34,248 nt of DNA from Candidatus Eisenbergiella stercoravium (GTDB lineage Bacteria > Bacillota > Clostridia > Lachnospirales > Lachnospiraceae): contig DXHY01000058.1 in assembly GCA_019113175.1 (NCBI GenBank), forward strand, positions 1 to 34,248, read 5' to 3'. A program made the translations under genes and the position numbers. Numbering within the stretch: the first letter of the stretch is position 1; the number at the start of each line of letters is the position of its first letter. Below the pieces are notes generated by a model. That model ran no database searches, was not told the DNA's origin, and saw only the letters and a program-made list of their open reading frames with translations. Shown here one piece after another: positions 23,626-32,363 of this stretch.

Positions 23626-25590
23626 CTATTCTCTGCGCAGGATCCCGTGATCCTCCAGCAGTTTTTCCACTACCGTTCCATGCAGAAAATGGAGCAGAGG
23701 CTTTTTCAGGGCAGTAAGCGGCCCCGGAAGTTCGATATCCAGCGGAGATTTTCCATCCATCAGCTTCACGGAGGCATCCAGCAGATCACGGATATCATAC
23801 ACACTTCCCCACACCTCCGGCACGCCCCGATCCACGCCCAGCAGTCCGTATACCGCCTCCATGGCTGTCCGTACCGAATACTCGGTGGTAAAGACCGTAT
23901 CTCTGGGTGTCTGGGCAAACTGGCCGAGAAAAGCGAAGTTCACACAGCCGTCAGGAATCACATCCGGACGGTCTCCTTCCCTACGCGGCATGAAAAACGC
24001 GGTGATATATGGCATCATGGTGGGTACGCAGACCGCGCTGTTTTCGGCAAGCTCCGGAATCTGCTCCACCGGAACGCCGATATGATACAGCCATTCCTGC
24101 GTAATCTCCATTCCGGTGCAGTCCTTCATCGGCTTTTTCACGAAATCTCCGGGAACATCCGTAAACAGTCCATAGACCCAGACGCAGACCTGTTCCGGAT
24201 TCTGTTCCTTAAACTGTCCCTGGCGATTGATGGTCCAGCTTAAGAGCCAGGAAGAATCCTGACAGCTTACAATCCCTCCCGTCACTACTTTTCCGCTCCG
24301 GGGATCCCGTTTGCAGATATTGGTGATATAGGGAATAATTTTGTCGTCCAGCGTGGTTACAGTGGCGGATTCCCAGTTGGTTTTCGCAATATCGGAGCAG
24401 AATTTCTCCGGTCGTCCAAAGGCCGGGTCCTGCTTCGCGATATTCTTCCAGAGATTCCAGCAGCCGCTGGTTTTCACCTCCGCATCTCCGTTCGGGGCAT
24501 GATGCTGATCTCCGTAAATGGTCCCTTCCGTACAGCTTCCGTTGGTCACGAATACCAGGTCCTTCTCCGTCAGAAGAATCCCCTTTTCCACGCCGTTTTC
24601 CCGGCACTCGATGGCTGTTGCAATTTTTCTGCCGCCTCTGTGCTCAAAAAGTACGTTTGTCACCTCTGTGTTGAACCGGAAATCCACTCCCGCATTTTCC
24701 AGATATCTCTGCATGGGAAGAATCAGGGATTCGTACTGGTTGTACCGGGTGAATTTCAGCGCGCTGAAGTCCGGCAGGCCGCCGATGTGATGAAGGAATC
24801 TCTGAAAATACAGCTTCATTTCCAGTGCGCTGTGCCAGTTTTCAAAGGCAAACATGGTTCTCCAGTACAGCCAGAAAGTGGAGTCAAACACTTCATCGTC
24901 AAACACGTCCTCTATGGTCTTGTCATACAGCTCCTCGTCTCTGGTCATGAAAAGCTTCATGATTTCCATACAGCCCTTCCGGCTCAGACTGAATTTTCCA
25001 TCCGTATGCGCGTCCTGTCCCCGCTTTTGCGTGGCCCGGCAGAGAGAATAATTGGGGTCATGCTTATTCAGCCAGTAAAACTCATCCAGCACCGATGCGC
25101 CCGGAATCTCCAGAGAGGGAATGCTTCGAAACAGATCCCACAGACACTCGAAATGATCCTCCATCTCCCTTCCTCCCCGCATCACATATCCGCGGGTCGG
25201 GTCGTTGATTCCATCACAGGCTCCGCCCGCAATATCCATGGCTTCCAGAACATGAATGCGCTCTCCAGGCATCTGTCCGTCACGCACCAGAAAACAGGCC
25301 GCCGCAAGGGATGCCAGTCCGCTCCCCACAATATACGCGTTTTTCTCCTCCACGCCCTCCGGCTTTTCCGGCCGGGCAAAAGCTTCATAGTTACCGCTGC
25401 TGTAATAGATGCCCTTGCTGTTTCTGGCATTCTTTCCCAGTTCTGTGTTTCGCCAGGCGCTTTGGACAGAGGCAGCCTGCTGTGCTTTCTTCTGTGCATT
25501 TTCCCTTGACTTTTTTACCGCAAGCGCCGCTGCTCCTGCACCCGCAAAAAGCACCGATGCCGTGCCAAGCTTCGTTCCCTTTTTTGACAT
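23626..25590 (-). CDS. ohyA: Oleate hydratase (MCRA family, FAD-dependent)
   Basis: This 654-residue enzyme adds water to the cis-9 double bond of oleate and related unsaturated fatty acids, giving 10-hydroxy acids and so detoxifying them. The FAD motif GSGLASLAAA is at about 89-98, followed by GGREMEDHFECLWDLF and WRTMFAFENWHSALEMKLY, both strongly conserved in the family and including the active-site region. An unusual feature is the N-terminal 85 residues: a hydrophobic stretch (about 10-25, GTASVLFAGAGAAALAV) followed by a Lys/Gln/Ala-rich region, which could tether the enzyme to the membrane. ATG 25590 is preceded by AAAGGA; the 27 extra codons to 25671 lack a ribosome site. The TetR-type gene lies directly upstream on the same strand and probably regulates it. 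Confidence 0.95.
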   Translation of the reverse strand: MSKKGTKLGTASVLFAGAGAAALAVKKSRENAQKKAQQAASVQSAWRNTELGKNARNSKGIYYSSGNYEAFARPEKPEGVEEKNAYIVGSGLASLAAACFLVRDGQMPGERIHVLEAMDIAGGACDGINDPTRGYVMRGGREMEDHFECLWDLFRSIPSLEIPGASVLDEFYWLNKHDPNYSLCRATQKRGQDAHTDGKFSLSRKGCMEIMKLFMTRDEELYDKTIEDVFDDEVFDSTFWLYWRTMFAFENWHSALEMKLYFQRFLHHIGGLPDFSALKFTRYNQYESLILPMQRYLENAGVDFRFNTEVTNVLFEHRGGRKIATAIECRENGVEKGILLTEKDLVFVTNGSCTEGTIYGDQHHAPNGDAEVKTSGCWNLWKNIAKQDPAFGRPEKFCSDIAKTNWESATVTTLDDKIIPYITNICKRDPRSGKVVTGGIVSCQDSSWLLSWTINRQGQFKEQNPEQVCVWVYGLFTDVPGDFVKKPMKDCTGMEITQEWLYHIGVPVEQIPELAENSAVCVPTMMPYITAFFMPRREGDRPDVIPDGCVNFAFLGQFAQTPRDTVFTTEYSVRTAMEAVYGLLGVDRGVPEVWGSVYDIRDLLDASVKLMDGKSPLDIELPGPLTALKKPLLHFLHGTVVEKLLEDHGILRRE

Positions 25591-25702
25591 ATCAAACCAT
25601 CCTTTCCAGATATCATAAGCGGTTGTTTTGTTTCTATCCGTATCATAGGACGGCTCTGAACTCTTTTCCATTTACAAAAAGGGGGCGGTGATAAAAAACT
25701 TA

Positions 25703-26269
25703 TCATCCGCCCTCATCTGATAAAAAATTCCGTATGGAATTTGTGATATTCCCCTTCATCACTATACTGATCCTGTCCGTGATCTCCTGATAATCCTCCT
25801 TCATGCCCGTTCTGACCCAGTCCAGCATGACGCCCACGAAGCTGTATTTATAAAAATCGGCAATGAACTCCTTTTCTTCCTCAGAAAGACCGGTTCCGAC
25901 CGCCTTTTCCTCCACCACGCCACGGATCAGCGCACGCGTGAGCTGAAACAGATAATTTTCAATCTGTTCCCTGCTGACTGAACGATAGACGTTCAGAATA
26001 AAGGGCTTGTTTTCCAGCACCGCTTCAAAAATCTGTTCCAGTCCCTCCTGCCAGGTGTCGTAGGTCTTTTTCCCCTGGAGCGCTCTTTGTGCGTCCTCCA
26101 GACAGACCCACTCCACCAGATCATAGATGTCCTTAAAATGATAATAAAAGGCCATCCGGCTGATGCCGCAGTCCGCAGTCAGGTCACTGATGGTGATCTT
26201 ATCCAGCGGTTTCTGAAGAAGCAGCTTTTTCAGGGACGCTTCCAGGTCATATTTCGTTCTGTTCGGCAT
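25703..26269 (-). CDS. TetR/AcrR family transcriptional regulator
   Basis: This 188-residue regulator has an N-terminal helix-turn-helix (KITISDLTADCGISRMAFYYHFKD, about 24-47) and a C-terminal helical ligand domain resembling the DhaS-type TetR branch. It lies 112 bases ahead of ohyA on the same strand, so an operon that responds to fatty acids is plausible; direct evidence for the ligand is absent. ATG 26269 follows GGAGG perfectly. It starts 47 bases after the RCC1 lipoprotein gene, so it may also be read from that promoter. No operator could be picked out with confidence. Confidence 0.9.
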   Translation of the reverse strand: MPNRTKYDLEASLKKLLLQKPLDKITISDLTADCGISRMAFYYHFKDIYDLVEWVCLEDAQRALQGKKTYDTWQEGLEQIFEAVLENKPFILNVYRSVSREQIENYLFQLTRALIRGVVEEKAVGTGLSEEEKEFIADFYKYSFVGVMLDWVRTGMKEDYQEITDRISIVMKGNITNSIRNFLSDEGG

Positions 26270-26316
26270 AATTCCTCCAGTTTCCTTTTCCGCCATCTCC
26301 CGCACAGTCCGGAACG

Positions 26317-27387
26317 TTATTCCTCTCTGCCGTCATAGTCAAAGGGCAGAAACTCGGATGTGCATACCAGTGGGAAATCCGTCGCTTCATAATAAACGGG
26401 CAGAACTTTTTCCTCATCTCCCACGTTGGCTCCGCAGATCCAGTAAGAGCTGTCACTTCTTCGGATCACCGTATTCTCCATGGCCCGCGGGTATTCTCCA
26501 TTAAATTCCTCTATACTGTCACAATCCACATTTTCTTCCATTCTGCCCGTCCAGACCATTTCCACGCCATCGGCAGCCTTCAGCGGCTCAGAAATCAGCG
26601 CCGGCCCTTCCACGCCGCAGTTTCCGGAATAATTGTAGCCCCTGGTCCAGACGGTTCCATCCTTCAGAAGTGCGGCATGATTGAAAAAGCCTCCCGTGAT
26701 CCAGACCGCATTCTCCAGGACTTTTTCCGGTTCCTTTCGGAAATCGTATCCACCGCTTTCATACCACACCAGCCCCCATATCCACACAGAACCGTCCGAA
26801 GTCAGGCAGGCCACATCATACCTTCCGCAGCAGGCGTATATCACATCCGTGAACAGGAGCACCGGCTCCGTGAAAACAAATTCCTTACTGTTCGCAAGCA
26901 TCATTTCTGAAAAGGCTTCTCTTCCCAGCAGCGCTCCGGTGGCGGCCATTCCGCAGCCGTACAGCTCCCCGTCTTCCGTCAGCCAGATCACGAATCCGCT
27001 CTGGGAATCATCCACATGCACCACATTTTCTGCAATTTTCACCATTTTCGAATGGAACTCCACATCCTGCGTTCCCTGTCCGAGCTGGCCGTAATTATTA
27101 TTGCCGCAGCCCCAGAGAACGCCGTTCTCATCGATCCGGTACAAATTCGAGGGATCTCCGATATTGGTTGTATAATGATCCCGGACATCGATGGAAACAG
27201 AAAATGCTTCAGAAGCGGTTTCTGTTTCGGGCACCTCTTCGGTTTCTGCAGCTACAGTATTTTCCCCAGAGGCTGCTTCAGATGCGTTCTCTTCCTGCAG
27301 CGTGCCATCCTGCGCACTCCCGCTGTTTTCACAGGCTGTCAGAAGGAGCCCTGTTATTACCGCCATCAGTATCAGCCATTTTTTCAC
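26317..27387 (-). CDS. RCC1-repeat lipoprotein
   Basis: The 356-residue product has a lipoprotein signal ending LLTAC (C19) and an acidic, Ser/Thr/Glu-rich spacer (about 20-65). The remaining part contains RCC1-type beta-propeller blades, recognisable as GVLWGCGNNNYGQLGQG, DGELYGCGMAATGALLG, DGSVWIWGLVW and DGTVWTRGYNYSGNCG. In bacteria such propellers serve as extracytoplasmic binding domains; the partner is unknown. The start codon is GTG at 27387 with GGAGG seven bases upstream. The start lies inside the kinase gene: 59 bases overlap, in a different frame. Location after a sensor kinase suggests that it may modulate or be sensed by that system. Confidence 0.85.
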   Translation of the reverse strand: MKKWLILMAVITGLLLTACENSGSAQDGTLQEENASEAASGENTVAAETEEVPETETASEAFSVSIDVRDHYTTNIGDPSNLYRIDENGVLWGCGNNNYGQLGQGTQDVEFHSKMVKIAENVVHVDDSQSGFVIWLTEDGELYGCGMAATGALLGREAFSEMMLANSKEFVFTEPVLLFTDVIYACCGRYDVACLTSDGSVWIWGLVWYESGGYDFRKEPEKVLENAVWITGGFFNHAALLKDGTVWTRGYNYSGNCGVEGPALISEPLKAADGVEMVWTGRMEENVDCDSIEEFNGEYPRAMENTVIRRSDSSYWICGANVGDEEKVLPVYYEATDFPLVCTSEFLPFDYDGREE

Positions 27388-28726
27388 TCTTTCTCCTCCG
27401 ATTCGTCCCGCCGGGAGTTCCCAGCGCCTCTTTCATTTCCGTCTGCTGCAGATTCATGATTACAGTCAGACAAAATACCCTGTTCTTCTCATCAATCAGC
27501 ACCTCTCCGGAATAACGTTCCGCCGTCCTTTGTATCGATTTTAACCCATATCCATGCCTTTGGGAATCCTTTTTCGTGGACAAAAGCTCCCCGGCTTCGG
27601 AATGCTTCAGATCGTGCGCGTAGGGATTTTTTACGACCAGAATCAGGGCATCCTTTTTCACTCCCATACGAATCTCAATCCTCCTGTCCTCTTCCGGGCA
27701 GGCTCCGGCAGCCTCGATGGCGTTATCCAGAGCGTTTCCCAGCACAATGCCCAGATCACACTGATCAACGGGGAGCTTTTCCGGAATAAAAATCCGCAGG
27801 ACAAAGCGGATTCCGCATTCTCTGGCGGCGGCATACTTGAAATTGATCACCGCATCCACAACCGCATTCCCGCTCCGGGATATGGAATAGCCGTTGTCGT
27901 CAGATTTTATGATCCGGTTCAGACTCTCAACCGCATTTTCCCTCTCGCCCGATTCCACACACTCCCGGATTACCACAAGCTGATTCGCCAGGTCATGCCT
28001 TTCCCTGTGAAATTCCTCCGTGAAACGGCTCTGCTCGTTGATCTGATTGGCGATGAAATCCAGCTGGCGTATGTAGGCAGTCTGTTCATTCTCCTGCCGG
28101 AAAAGCTGGATGAGCTTCAGATAAATTTCGAAAACGAGGATGTTGATGAGAAGGAGAATGCCAAAGGAAATAAAAGAAAAAACAAAGTTGACTTCCTGGC
28201 TGATCATTTGGAATTGATTATACATAACAAAAATGCTGCCGGCCGGGATAAAAAGCAGAAGGATATTGTAGCGCAGGGCAATGTCACTTTTGCCGTTCTT
28301 TTTTATAATTATCCGAAGCAGAAAGACAAGGAAAACAACTATCATTTTAGATAGTGTTTCCCCTATGTCGTACCGGCTTCTTTCATCCATACTTAATCCG
28401 CTCATAAAGCTTATGACTATCATTTCCGCTCCGGCCCAGATCACATACAAAAAAGCAACAATCAGCAGTTTCTTGATGCCTGCTTTTTGATAACATATTG
28501 CTGAAACCATTGTCAAAGTAATGATAACTCCCAGAAGAAGCCTTCCGTTTCCGTACTGATCCCGAAATTCCACAACAGCCTGAAAAGCGATCAGAATTCC
28601 CCAGGAAATCCAGGAAAGCACCGTCCACTTCCTTTTTTCAAAAAATGTCCCAAGAACCCTGTATATGATCCAGACGGTCGAGATCAAAAGCATCAGGTTC
28701 AGAATGCTTTTTCCGACTTCATACAT
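27329..28726 (-). CDS. AgrC-like GHKL sensor histidine kinase
   Basis: This 465-residue protein has about six hydrophobic segments in residues 1-205, then a coiled region and a kinase core of the AgrC/VirS type. The phospho-histidine is H244 in HRERHDLANQ. The ATPase domain carries the N box LGNALDNAIEAA (about 329-340) and GYGLKSI. No HAMP or PAS domain is evident. It is preceded by a LytTR regulator with an eight-base overlap, a standard pair. Because no AgrB or AgrD gene is seen nearby, a peptide signal is not proven. The last about 20 codons overlap the RCC1 gene, an extension beyond the normal end of the kinase fold. GGGAGG precedes ATG 28726. Confidence 0.9.
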   Translation of the reverse strand: MYEVGKSILNLMLLISTVWIIYRVLGTFFEKRKWTVLSWISWGILIAFQAVVEFRDQYGNGRLLLGVIITLTMVSAICYQKAGIKKLLIVAFLYVIWAGAEMIVISFMSGLSMDERSRYDIGETLSKMIVVFLVFLLRIIIKKNGKSDIALRYNILLLFIPAGSIFVMYNQFQMISQEVNFVFSFISFGILLLINILVFEIYLKLIQLFRQENEQTAYIRQLDFIANQINEQSRFTEEFHRERHDLANQLVVIRECVESGERENAVESLNRIIKSDDNGYSISRSGNAVVDAVINFKYAAARECGIRFVLRIFIPEKLPVDQCDLGIVLGNALDNAIEAAGACPEEDRRIEIRMGVKKDALILVVKNPYAHDLKHSEAGELLSTKKDSQRHGYGLKSIQRTAERYSGEVLIDEKNRVFCLTVIMNLQQTEMKEALGTPGGTNRRRKSEKMADTDGGNNRAPSDSL

Positions 28727-29447
28727 CGATTTCCCCTCCCAGCAGCCTCCCGTACTCTCTGCCAAAATCCTTCCGCCTGTCTTCAGCGATCGGAAGAACC
28801 GTGTGGTTAACCAGTCTGACCTCTGATTTACTCCTGGACCGGATGAAATGATAGTTGACCAGATAGGACTGGTGGATTCTCAGGAAAGGCACCTTTCCTC
28901 CCTGCAGCTTTTCAGCCACATCTGACAGCTTTCCATTAAAGAAGGCGGTTTCCCCGTTCTTCATATGAATCCATATTTTCCTGCCGCGGCTCTCAAAATA
29001 CAGAATTTCCTTGCAGGGAAGCTTAAATTCCTCTCCCCGATAAGTATATACAAAATAATGGCTCTTTTCTCCCACCTTACGGACAGCCCTGAAAAAGGTC
29101 TGTACGAATTCTTCCTTCTCAAAAGGCTTTTTTACAAACTCAAATACATCCAGACGGAACAGCTCCATCAGGTACTGGTCATAACCGGATACAAAAATCA
29201 GAAGTACATTGTCGCCCAGCTTCCTGATCTGCTCTGCTGCCGAAATCCCGTTCCCATTCTGCATATGGATATCCAGATAAAGTAGATCATAGCAGGTCCC
29301 CCGACGCACTTCCTCCAACAGCGTATTTCCGCTGTAAAACACCTCTACGCCTGCCGGAATTCCTTCCGTCCGACAGGTTTCAAGGATGAACTCCTCCATC
29401 CGGGCCGCAATGACCGTTTCATCGTCGCATATTCCAATCTGAAGCAT
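28719..29447 (-). CDS. LytTR response regulator (AgrA-like)
   Basis: This 242-residue regulator has a receiver domain with D8/D9, phospho-acceptor D59 (LLYLDIHMQNG) and KKP at about 106-108, and a C-terminal LytTR DNA-binding domain (about 130-235: GEEFKLPCKEILYFESRGRKIWIHM, FLRIHQSYLVNYHFI). LytTR regulators bind direct repeats rather than the palindromes preferred by helix-turn-helix proteins. I chose ATG 29447, since GGAGG is five bases before it; ATG 29450 would be too close to that site. Its start overlaps the previous unknown membrane-protein gene by 29 bases, and its end overlaps the kinase gene by eight. Confidence 0.92.
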   Translation of the reverse strand: MLQIGICDDETVIAARMEEFILETCRTEGIPAGVEVFYSGNTLLEEVRRGTCYDLLYLDIHMQNGNGISAAEQIRKLGDNVLLIFVSGYDQYLMELFRLDVFEFVKKPFEKEEFVQTFFRAVRKVGEKSHYFVYTYRGEEFKLPCKEILYFESRGRKIWIHMKNGETAFFNGKLSDVAEKLQGGKVPFLRIHQSYLVNYHFIRSRSKSEVRLVNHTVLPIAEDRRKDFGREYGRLLGGEIDV

Positions 29448-29901
29448 CATTTCCTCCAAAATGCCGGACGAATTCTATCCGGTATCTGTCATCATCAAAG
29501 TAGATCGTCATTTCCCGACCGCCTCTGCCCGCAGGGAATACCGTCACTTTCATTCTTTTCCCATTTCTGCCTTCCGGCATATCAGCTTCCTCAAGAATCT
29601 TTCTCTTCATGGTTCTGTATTCGCTCTCCGGCAGAAGCATCGAGAGGCTGATTGCAAATTCAGGTGAAAAGGGTTCATACCTGAAATACCGCCAGGTCAC
29701 ATCCGAAGCGGACGCAGGGATGCCGCAGGGCAGAAAAGAGTGGATCTCATCCACATATTTTCGAAAATATTCATCCGGTATGGGGTTCTGCCTATGGAAG
29801 AAAAATCCCACGGCCACTGCCAGAAAAGGCAGCAGGGCAGCCGCACCGGCCGTCAGAATCACAGCTGAAATGATCCGCCGGGCAGTTCCCGCTTCCTCCA
29901 T
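29419..29901 (-). CDS. Unknown membrane-anchored protein upstream of the LytTR/AgrC pair
   Basis: I do not recognise this 160-residue protein. It has one hydrophobic segment (about 10-33, IISAVILTAGAAALLPFLAVAVGFF), followed by a soluble part of about 125 residues with LPCGIPASASDVTWRYFRYEP and a basic, Met/Arg-rich stretch. GGGAG lies about nine bases before the ATG. It overlaps the regulator gene by 29 bases and so is tightly coupled to it, suggesting a role in the same signalling path, for instance as an accessory sensor. In the same frame, upstream of its start, the frame continues open until a TGA at 29950-29952, beyond which another open stretch runs to 30108. Confidence 0.6.
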   Translation of the reverse strand: MEEAGTARRIISAVILTAGAAALLPFLAVAVGFFFHRQNPIPDEYFRKYVDEIHSFLPCGIPASASDVTWRYFRYEPFSPEFAISLSMLLPESEYRTMKRKILEEADMPEGRNGKRMKVTVFPAGRGGREMTIYFDDDRYRIEFVRHFGGNDASDWNMRR

Positions 29902-29949
29902 TCCCGTTTTCTCCCTTTTTTCTCCAAAAGCTTTTCCCTCCGCGCTCTC

Positions 29950-30096
29950 TCAGGCCGGTTCTGTTTCCGAAGCGTCGGACATTTCTGTCCCGGCAGACTG
30001 CCCGGTTTTCAGAACAGCCTGTTCCGGCATAGTCTGCTCCGGCGCTTCAGAAAATGCGGTCCCGGTTTCATTTTCTTCTTCCATAGAAGAATCCAT
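29950..30096 (-). CDS. Possible small acidic ORF in frame with the next gene
   Basis: About 48 codons from ATG 30096 to a TGA at 29950-29952 encode an acidic, Ser/Thr/Glu/Pro-rich peptide (starting MDSSMEEENETG). AAGGAG lies only three bases upstream of this ATG; ATG 30108 (four codons further) has no such site. A well-formed promoter lies just before it. The frame is the same as that of the 160-residue membrane protein, so it may be the disrupted N-terminus of that protein rather than a gene of its own. The peptide has no cysteine and does not look like an AgrD pheromone. Confidence 0.35.
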   Translation of the reverse strand: MDSSMEEENETGTAFSEAPEQTMPEQAVLKTGQSAGTEMSDASETEPA

Positions 30097-30120
30097 GAAC
30101 TCCTTCATGTAATCTGTTCT

Positions 30121-30129
30121 ATTATATCA
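30121..30129 (-). promoter_or_regulatory. Extended -10 promoter of the LytTR/AgrC operon
   Basis: On the minus strand the sequence TGATATAAT (30121-30129) is an extended -10 element (TGn followed by a perfect TATAAT). The -35 region is weak, as expected for this class. The predicted transcript start is close to 30114, only about 6 bases before ATG 30108. Confidence 0.6.
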
Positions 30130-30247
30130 GCTTTTTACAGAATCTACTTATCTGCTGTTAGGGAAACGGGATAATCTGTCATATTTGGTTCCATTCTCTA
30201 ATAACGAGTTCCTGTAACACTTGTAAAGCTTTTTCCCGTCTGCTCTA

Positions 30248-30762
30248 GTGACGCCAGCAGATGTTTTAAAAAAAGCTTCCTCATATAGCAGTCAGAACTG
30301 CCCCCTTATAAATCCATGGTTTATGGCCTGCTTAACAGCTGTCACACTTCGTACCAATGAGGATGCGGAACAATGGCATTATATCCGGACGCAGCAGGAT
30401 GTCGATGCGCTGACGGAGCTGTTCGTGGGCTTTCACGATCCCAGGCTGGACCGGCTGACCTATGAAGAGGAATGCGGAAAAGCGAAGCTGACAGCCCGCT
30501 TTGATAACTCAGGCTGGTTCGGCATTATCGAACTGCGCTTTGAAGGGCTTCTTGCCCTGAATCTGCGCCCTCCTCTGGAAAACTGCTCCAGAGAAATATT
30601 CTCCGCCACGCTTCTTTTCCGGAGGAATCTGTTTTCCGGGCGGATGACGAACTCACAGAGGAAAATCCTTCCGGCCAGTGCACCTGGATTAAGGCGCTGA
30701 ATCTGAAGTGGCGTCAGGTAAAACAGCCGGTCTACGCACCACCTTTTCCGGCGCTTCTTTAG
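30248..30762 (+). pseudogene. Frameshifted remnant of a conserved unknown protein
   Basis: The frame from GTG 30248 has a conserved-looking core WHYIRTQQDVDALTELFVGF, HDPRLDRLTYEE and SGWFGIIELRFEGLLALNL. It then loses similarity near 30620-30635 (tttt tract), and the expected ending ADDELTEENPSGQCTWIKAL and LKWRQV continues one base back, in another frame, to a TAG at 30760-30762. A single -1 frameshift therefore explains both parts. Its first 40 residues are not like the rest and the ribosome site is weak, so the true N-terminus may also be lost. I recognise the pattern of a family seen in Clostridia but do not know its function. Confidence 0.6.
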
Positions 30763-30766
30763 CCTG

Positions 30767-32350
30767 TCACCAATACGTATAAATGGAAAAACTTTCCTCT
30801 TCCTGTTCCCAACCATAGTTAAGCGGCAGATATTCTGTAGGGAATGCAATCTCCCACCGATTCTGAAACTGGAGAAACACATAGGCAATCCGGTTGTCGT
30901 CCAGAAGCAGCGCATATTCCCAGCAGTGATTATCCGCATAAATTGTCACCAGAGCCGGCCACCTAAATTTTTCTTCATCCAGCTGCAGATCTGGTCCTGT
31001 ATCCAAATAAACCTCCTGTATCCAGGAAAGACGCGCAAGTTCCTGTTCATAGGCATCATTATCATAGCTGCATTCCAGATATATCTGAGCGGAGGGGTCA
31101 AAAAGCGTATCCTGATAAAAATAAAAATACTCCTCCGCCTGCGCGCCCTCAGGAATGGTCTCAGGGAAAATGTACAGCCTGCTGTATCCCCGAAAGCCTT
31201 CAAACTCCCCATAGTCCCCGATATCCTCGGTATAGGTGCCCTCCCCCTCAAAGAACAGACGGATCAGGCTGATTCCCGGACCGAAAAATGCCAGGATGCA
31301 GGTCAGCCCCAAAAGCAGAAGGAGAAAAGGCGCGGCTGCGATCTTACTGATCCGGACCCGGCTGTCCGCCCGGAGAATCTCAGTGAGCCTGCGCTTCACA
31401 CCCTCTCTGTCCCCTGACCAGGAGTTGATGAATGGGTTCTGCCGCTTCCGCGCCTTATTCGCCCCTGTCATTTCCATAACCGCCAGAATACTTTCACAGT
31501 ATGCCTTCCGGTCTTCCGGACTTCTCTGCTCCGTCGCCGCCCTGTCACACAGATATTCCCGGGCCCTTTCGATTTTACCAAAAAACAGGGCCACCACCGG
31601 GTTAAACCAGTGAACGCTCTGCGCCAGAAGCAGAAGAAGTCTGTACCAGTTATCGAAACGGCGCGCATGAACAATTTCATGACGGAACACATCCTCCAGC
31701 GCCGCCGCATCTGTCAGGCCCTCCGGCACAATGATCATCTGGGAAAAATATCCGATTCCAAACGGAGAGGATATTCCCTCAAGCCGTTTTACCCGGATAT
31801 TTATTCCATAGCGCAGCTCATTTACGCAGCGCCGGTAAATCCCGTTTTCCGCCTCCGTCAACGGCTTTCCTCTCCGGGAAATGAGAAACCGCAGCCTGAA
31901 GTACCCGGCGAAGCGATAAACGATCAGAAAGAAGCAGACCGCAAACCAGATCCATGCCGCCGCAGAAAGGATATCCGCAGAAAATCCCGTGCTTTCTTCT
32001 GTCAGCGCTTTCGCCTGCCGCGTCAGCCATGCACCGGCTGATTCCCCCTGTCTCTGCCCGTCTTCCTGCGCTTCCAGCTTCTCCCTCTCCTTTTCTTCCA
32101 GATATTCCTCCCGCCGCTGTTCCAGAAGGGTTTTCGGCAGCTCCATCTGCATCCCTTCCGGAAATGTGATCGTATATGGAAGCGGAACCGGCAAAAAAAA
32201 CAGCAGCCTCAGCCCCACGAAAATTCCCACCGTCCAGGTAAGCGCGCTGATCCACCTCCGGTTCACCACACGGCAGACCAGACAGAACACTCCGATAAAA
32301 ACCGTTGTAAAAAAAGATACCGACAGCATATTCAGAAATAGAATTTTCAT
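30767..32350 (-). CDS. BlaR1/MecR1-like M56 peptidase with non-PBP sensor domain
   Basis: This 527-residue membrane protein has hydrophobic segments near 8-27, 36-57 and 128-148, and a zinc peptidase site HEIVH (224-228) with the third ligand region EREYLCD (about 265). The zinc peptidase cleaves its partner repressor BlaI on signal. A fourth hydrophobic segment (about 345-366) leads into a C-terminal extracytoplasmic domain of about 160 residues. In classic BlaR1 this is a penicillin-binding domain with SxxK, but here I see no SxxK or SxN-type motif; it is acidic and aromatic-rich, so the signal may not be a beta-lactam. ATG 32350 follows GGAGG. The gene sits 13 bases after blaI. Confidence 0.88.
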   Translation of the reverse strand: MKILFLNMLSVSFFTTVFIGVFCLVCRVVNRRWISALTWTVGIFVGLRLLFFLPVPLPYTITFPEGMQMELPKTLLEQRREEYLEEKEREKLEAQEDGQRQGESAGAWLTRQAKALTEESTGFSADILSAAAWIWFAVCFFLIVYRFAGYFRLRFLISRRGKPLTEAENGIYRRCVNELRYGINIRVKRLEGISSPFGIGYFSQMIIVPEGLTDAAALEDVFRHEIVHARRFDNWYRLLLLLAQSVHWFNPVVALFFGKIERAREYLCDRAATEQRSPEDRKAYCESILAVMEMTGANKARKRQNPFINSWSGDREGVKRRLTEILRADSRVRISKIAAAPFLLLLLGLTCILAFFGPGISLIRLFFEGEGTYTEDIGDYGEFEGFRGYSRLYIFPETIPEGAQAEEYFYFYQDTLFDPSAQIYLECSYDNDAYEQELARLSWIQEVYLDTGPDLQLDEEKFRWPALVTIYADNHCWEYALLLDDNRIAYVFLQFQNRWEIAFPTEYLPLNYGWEQEEESFSIYTYW

Positions 32351-32363
32351 TTTCCCCTCCCTG

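Noticed and set aside
29950-30108. AgrD-type signal peptide gene for the AgrC/AgrA-like pair
   Set aside because: The peptide has no cysteine or amphipathic leader, and no AgrB protease gene is present.
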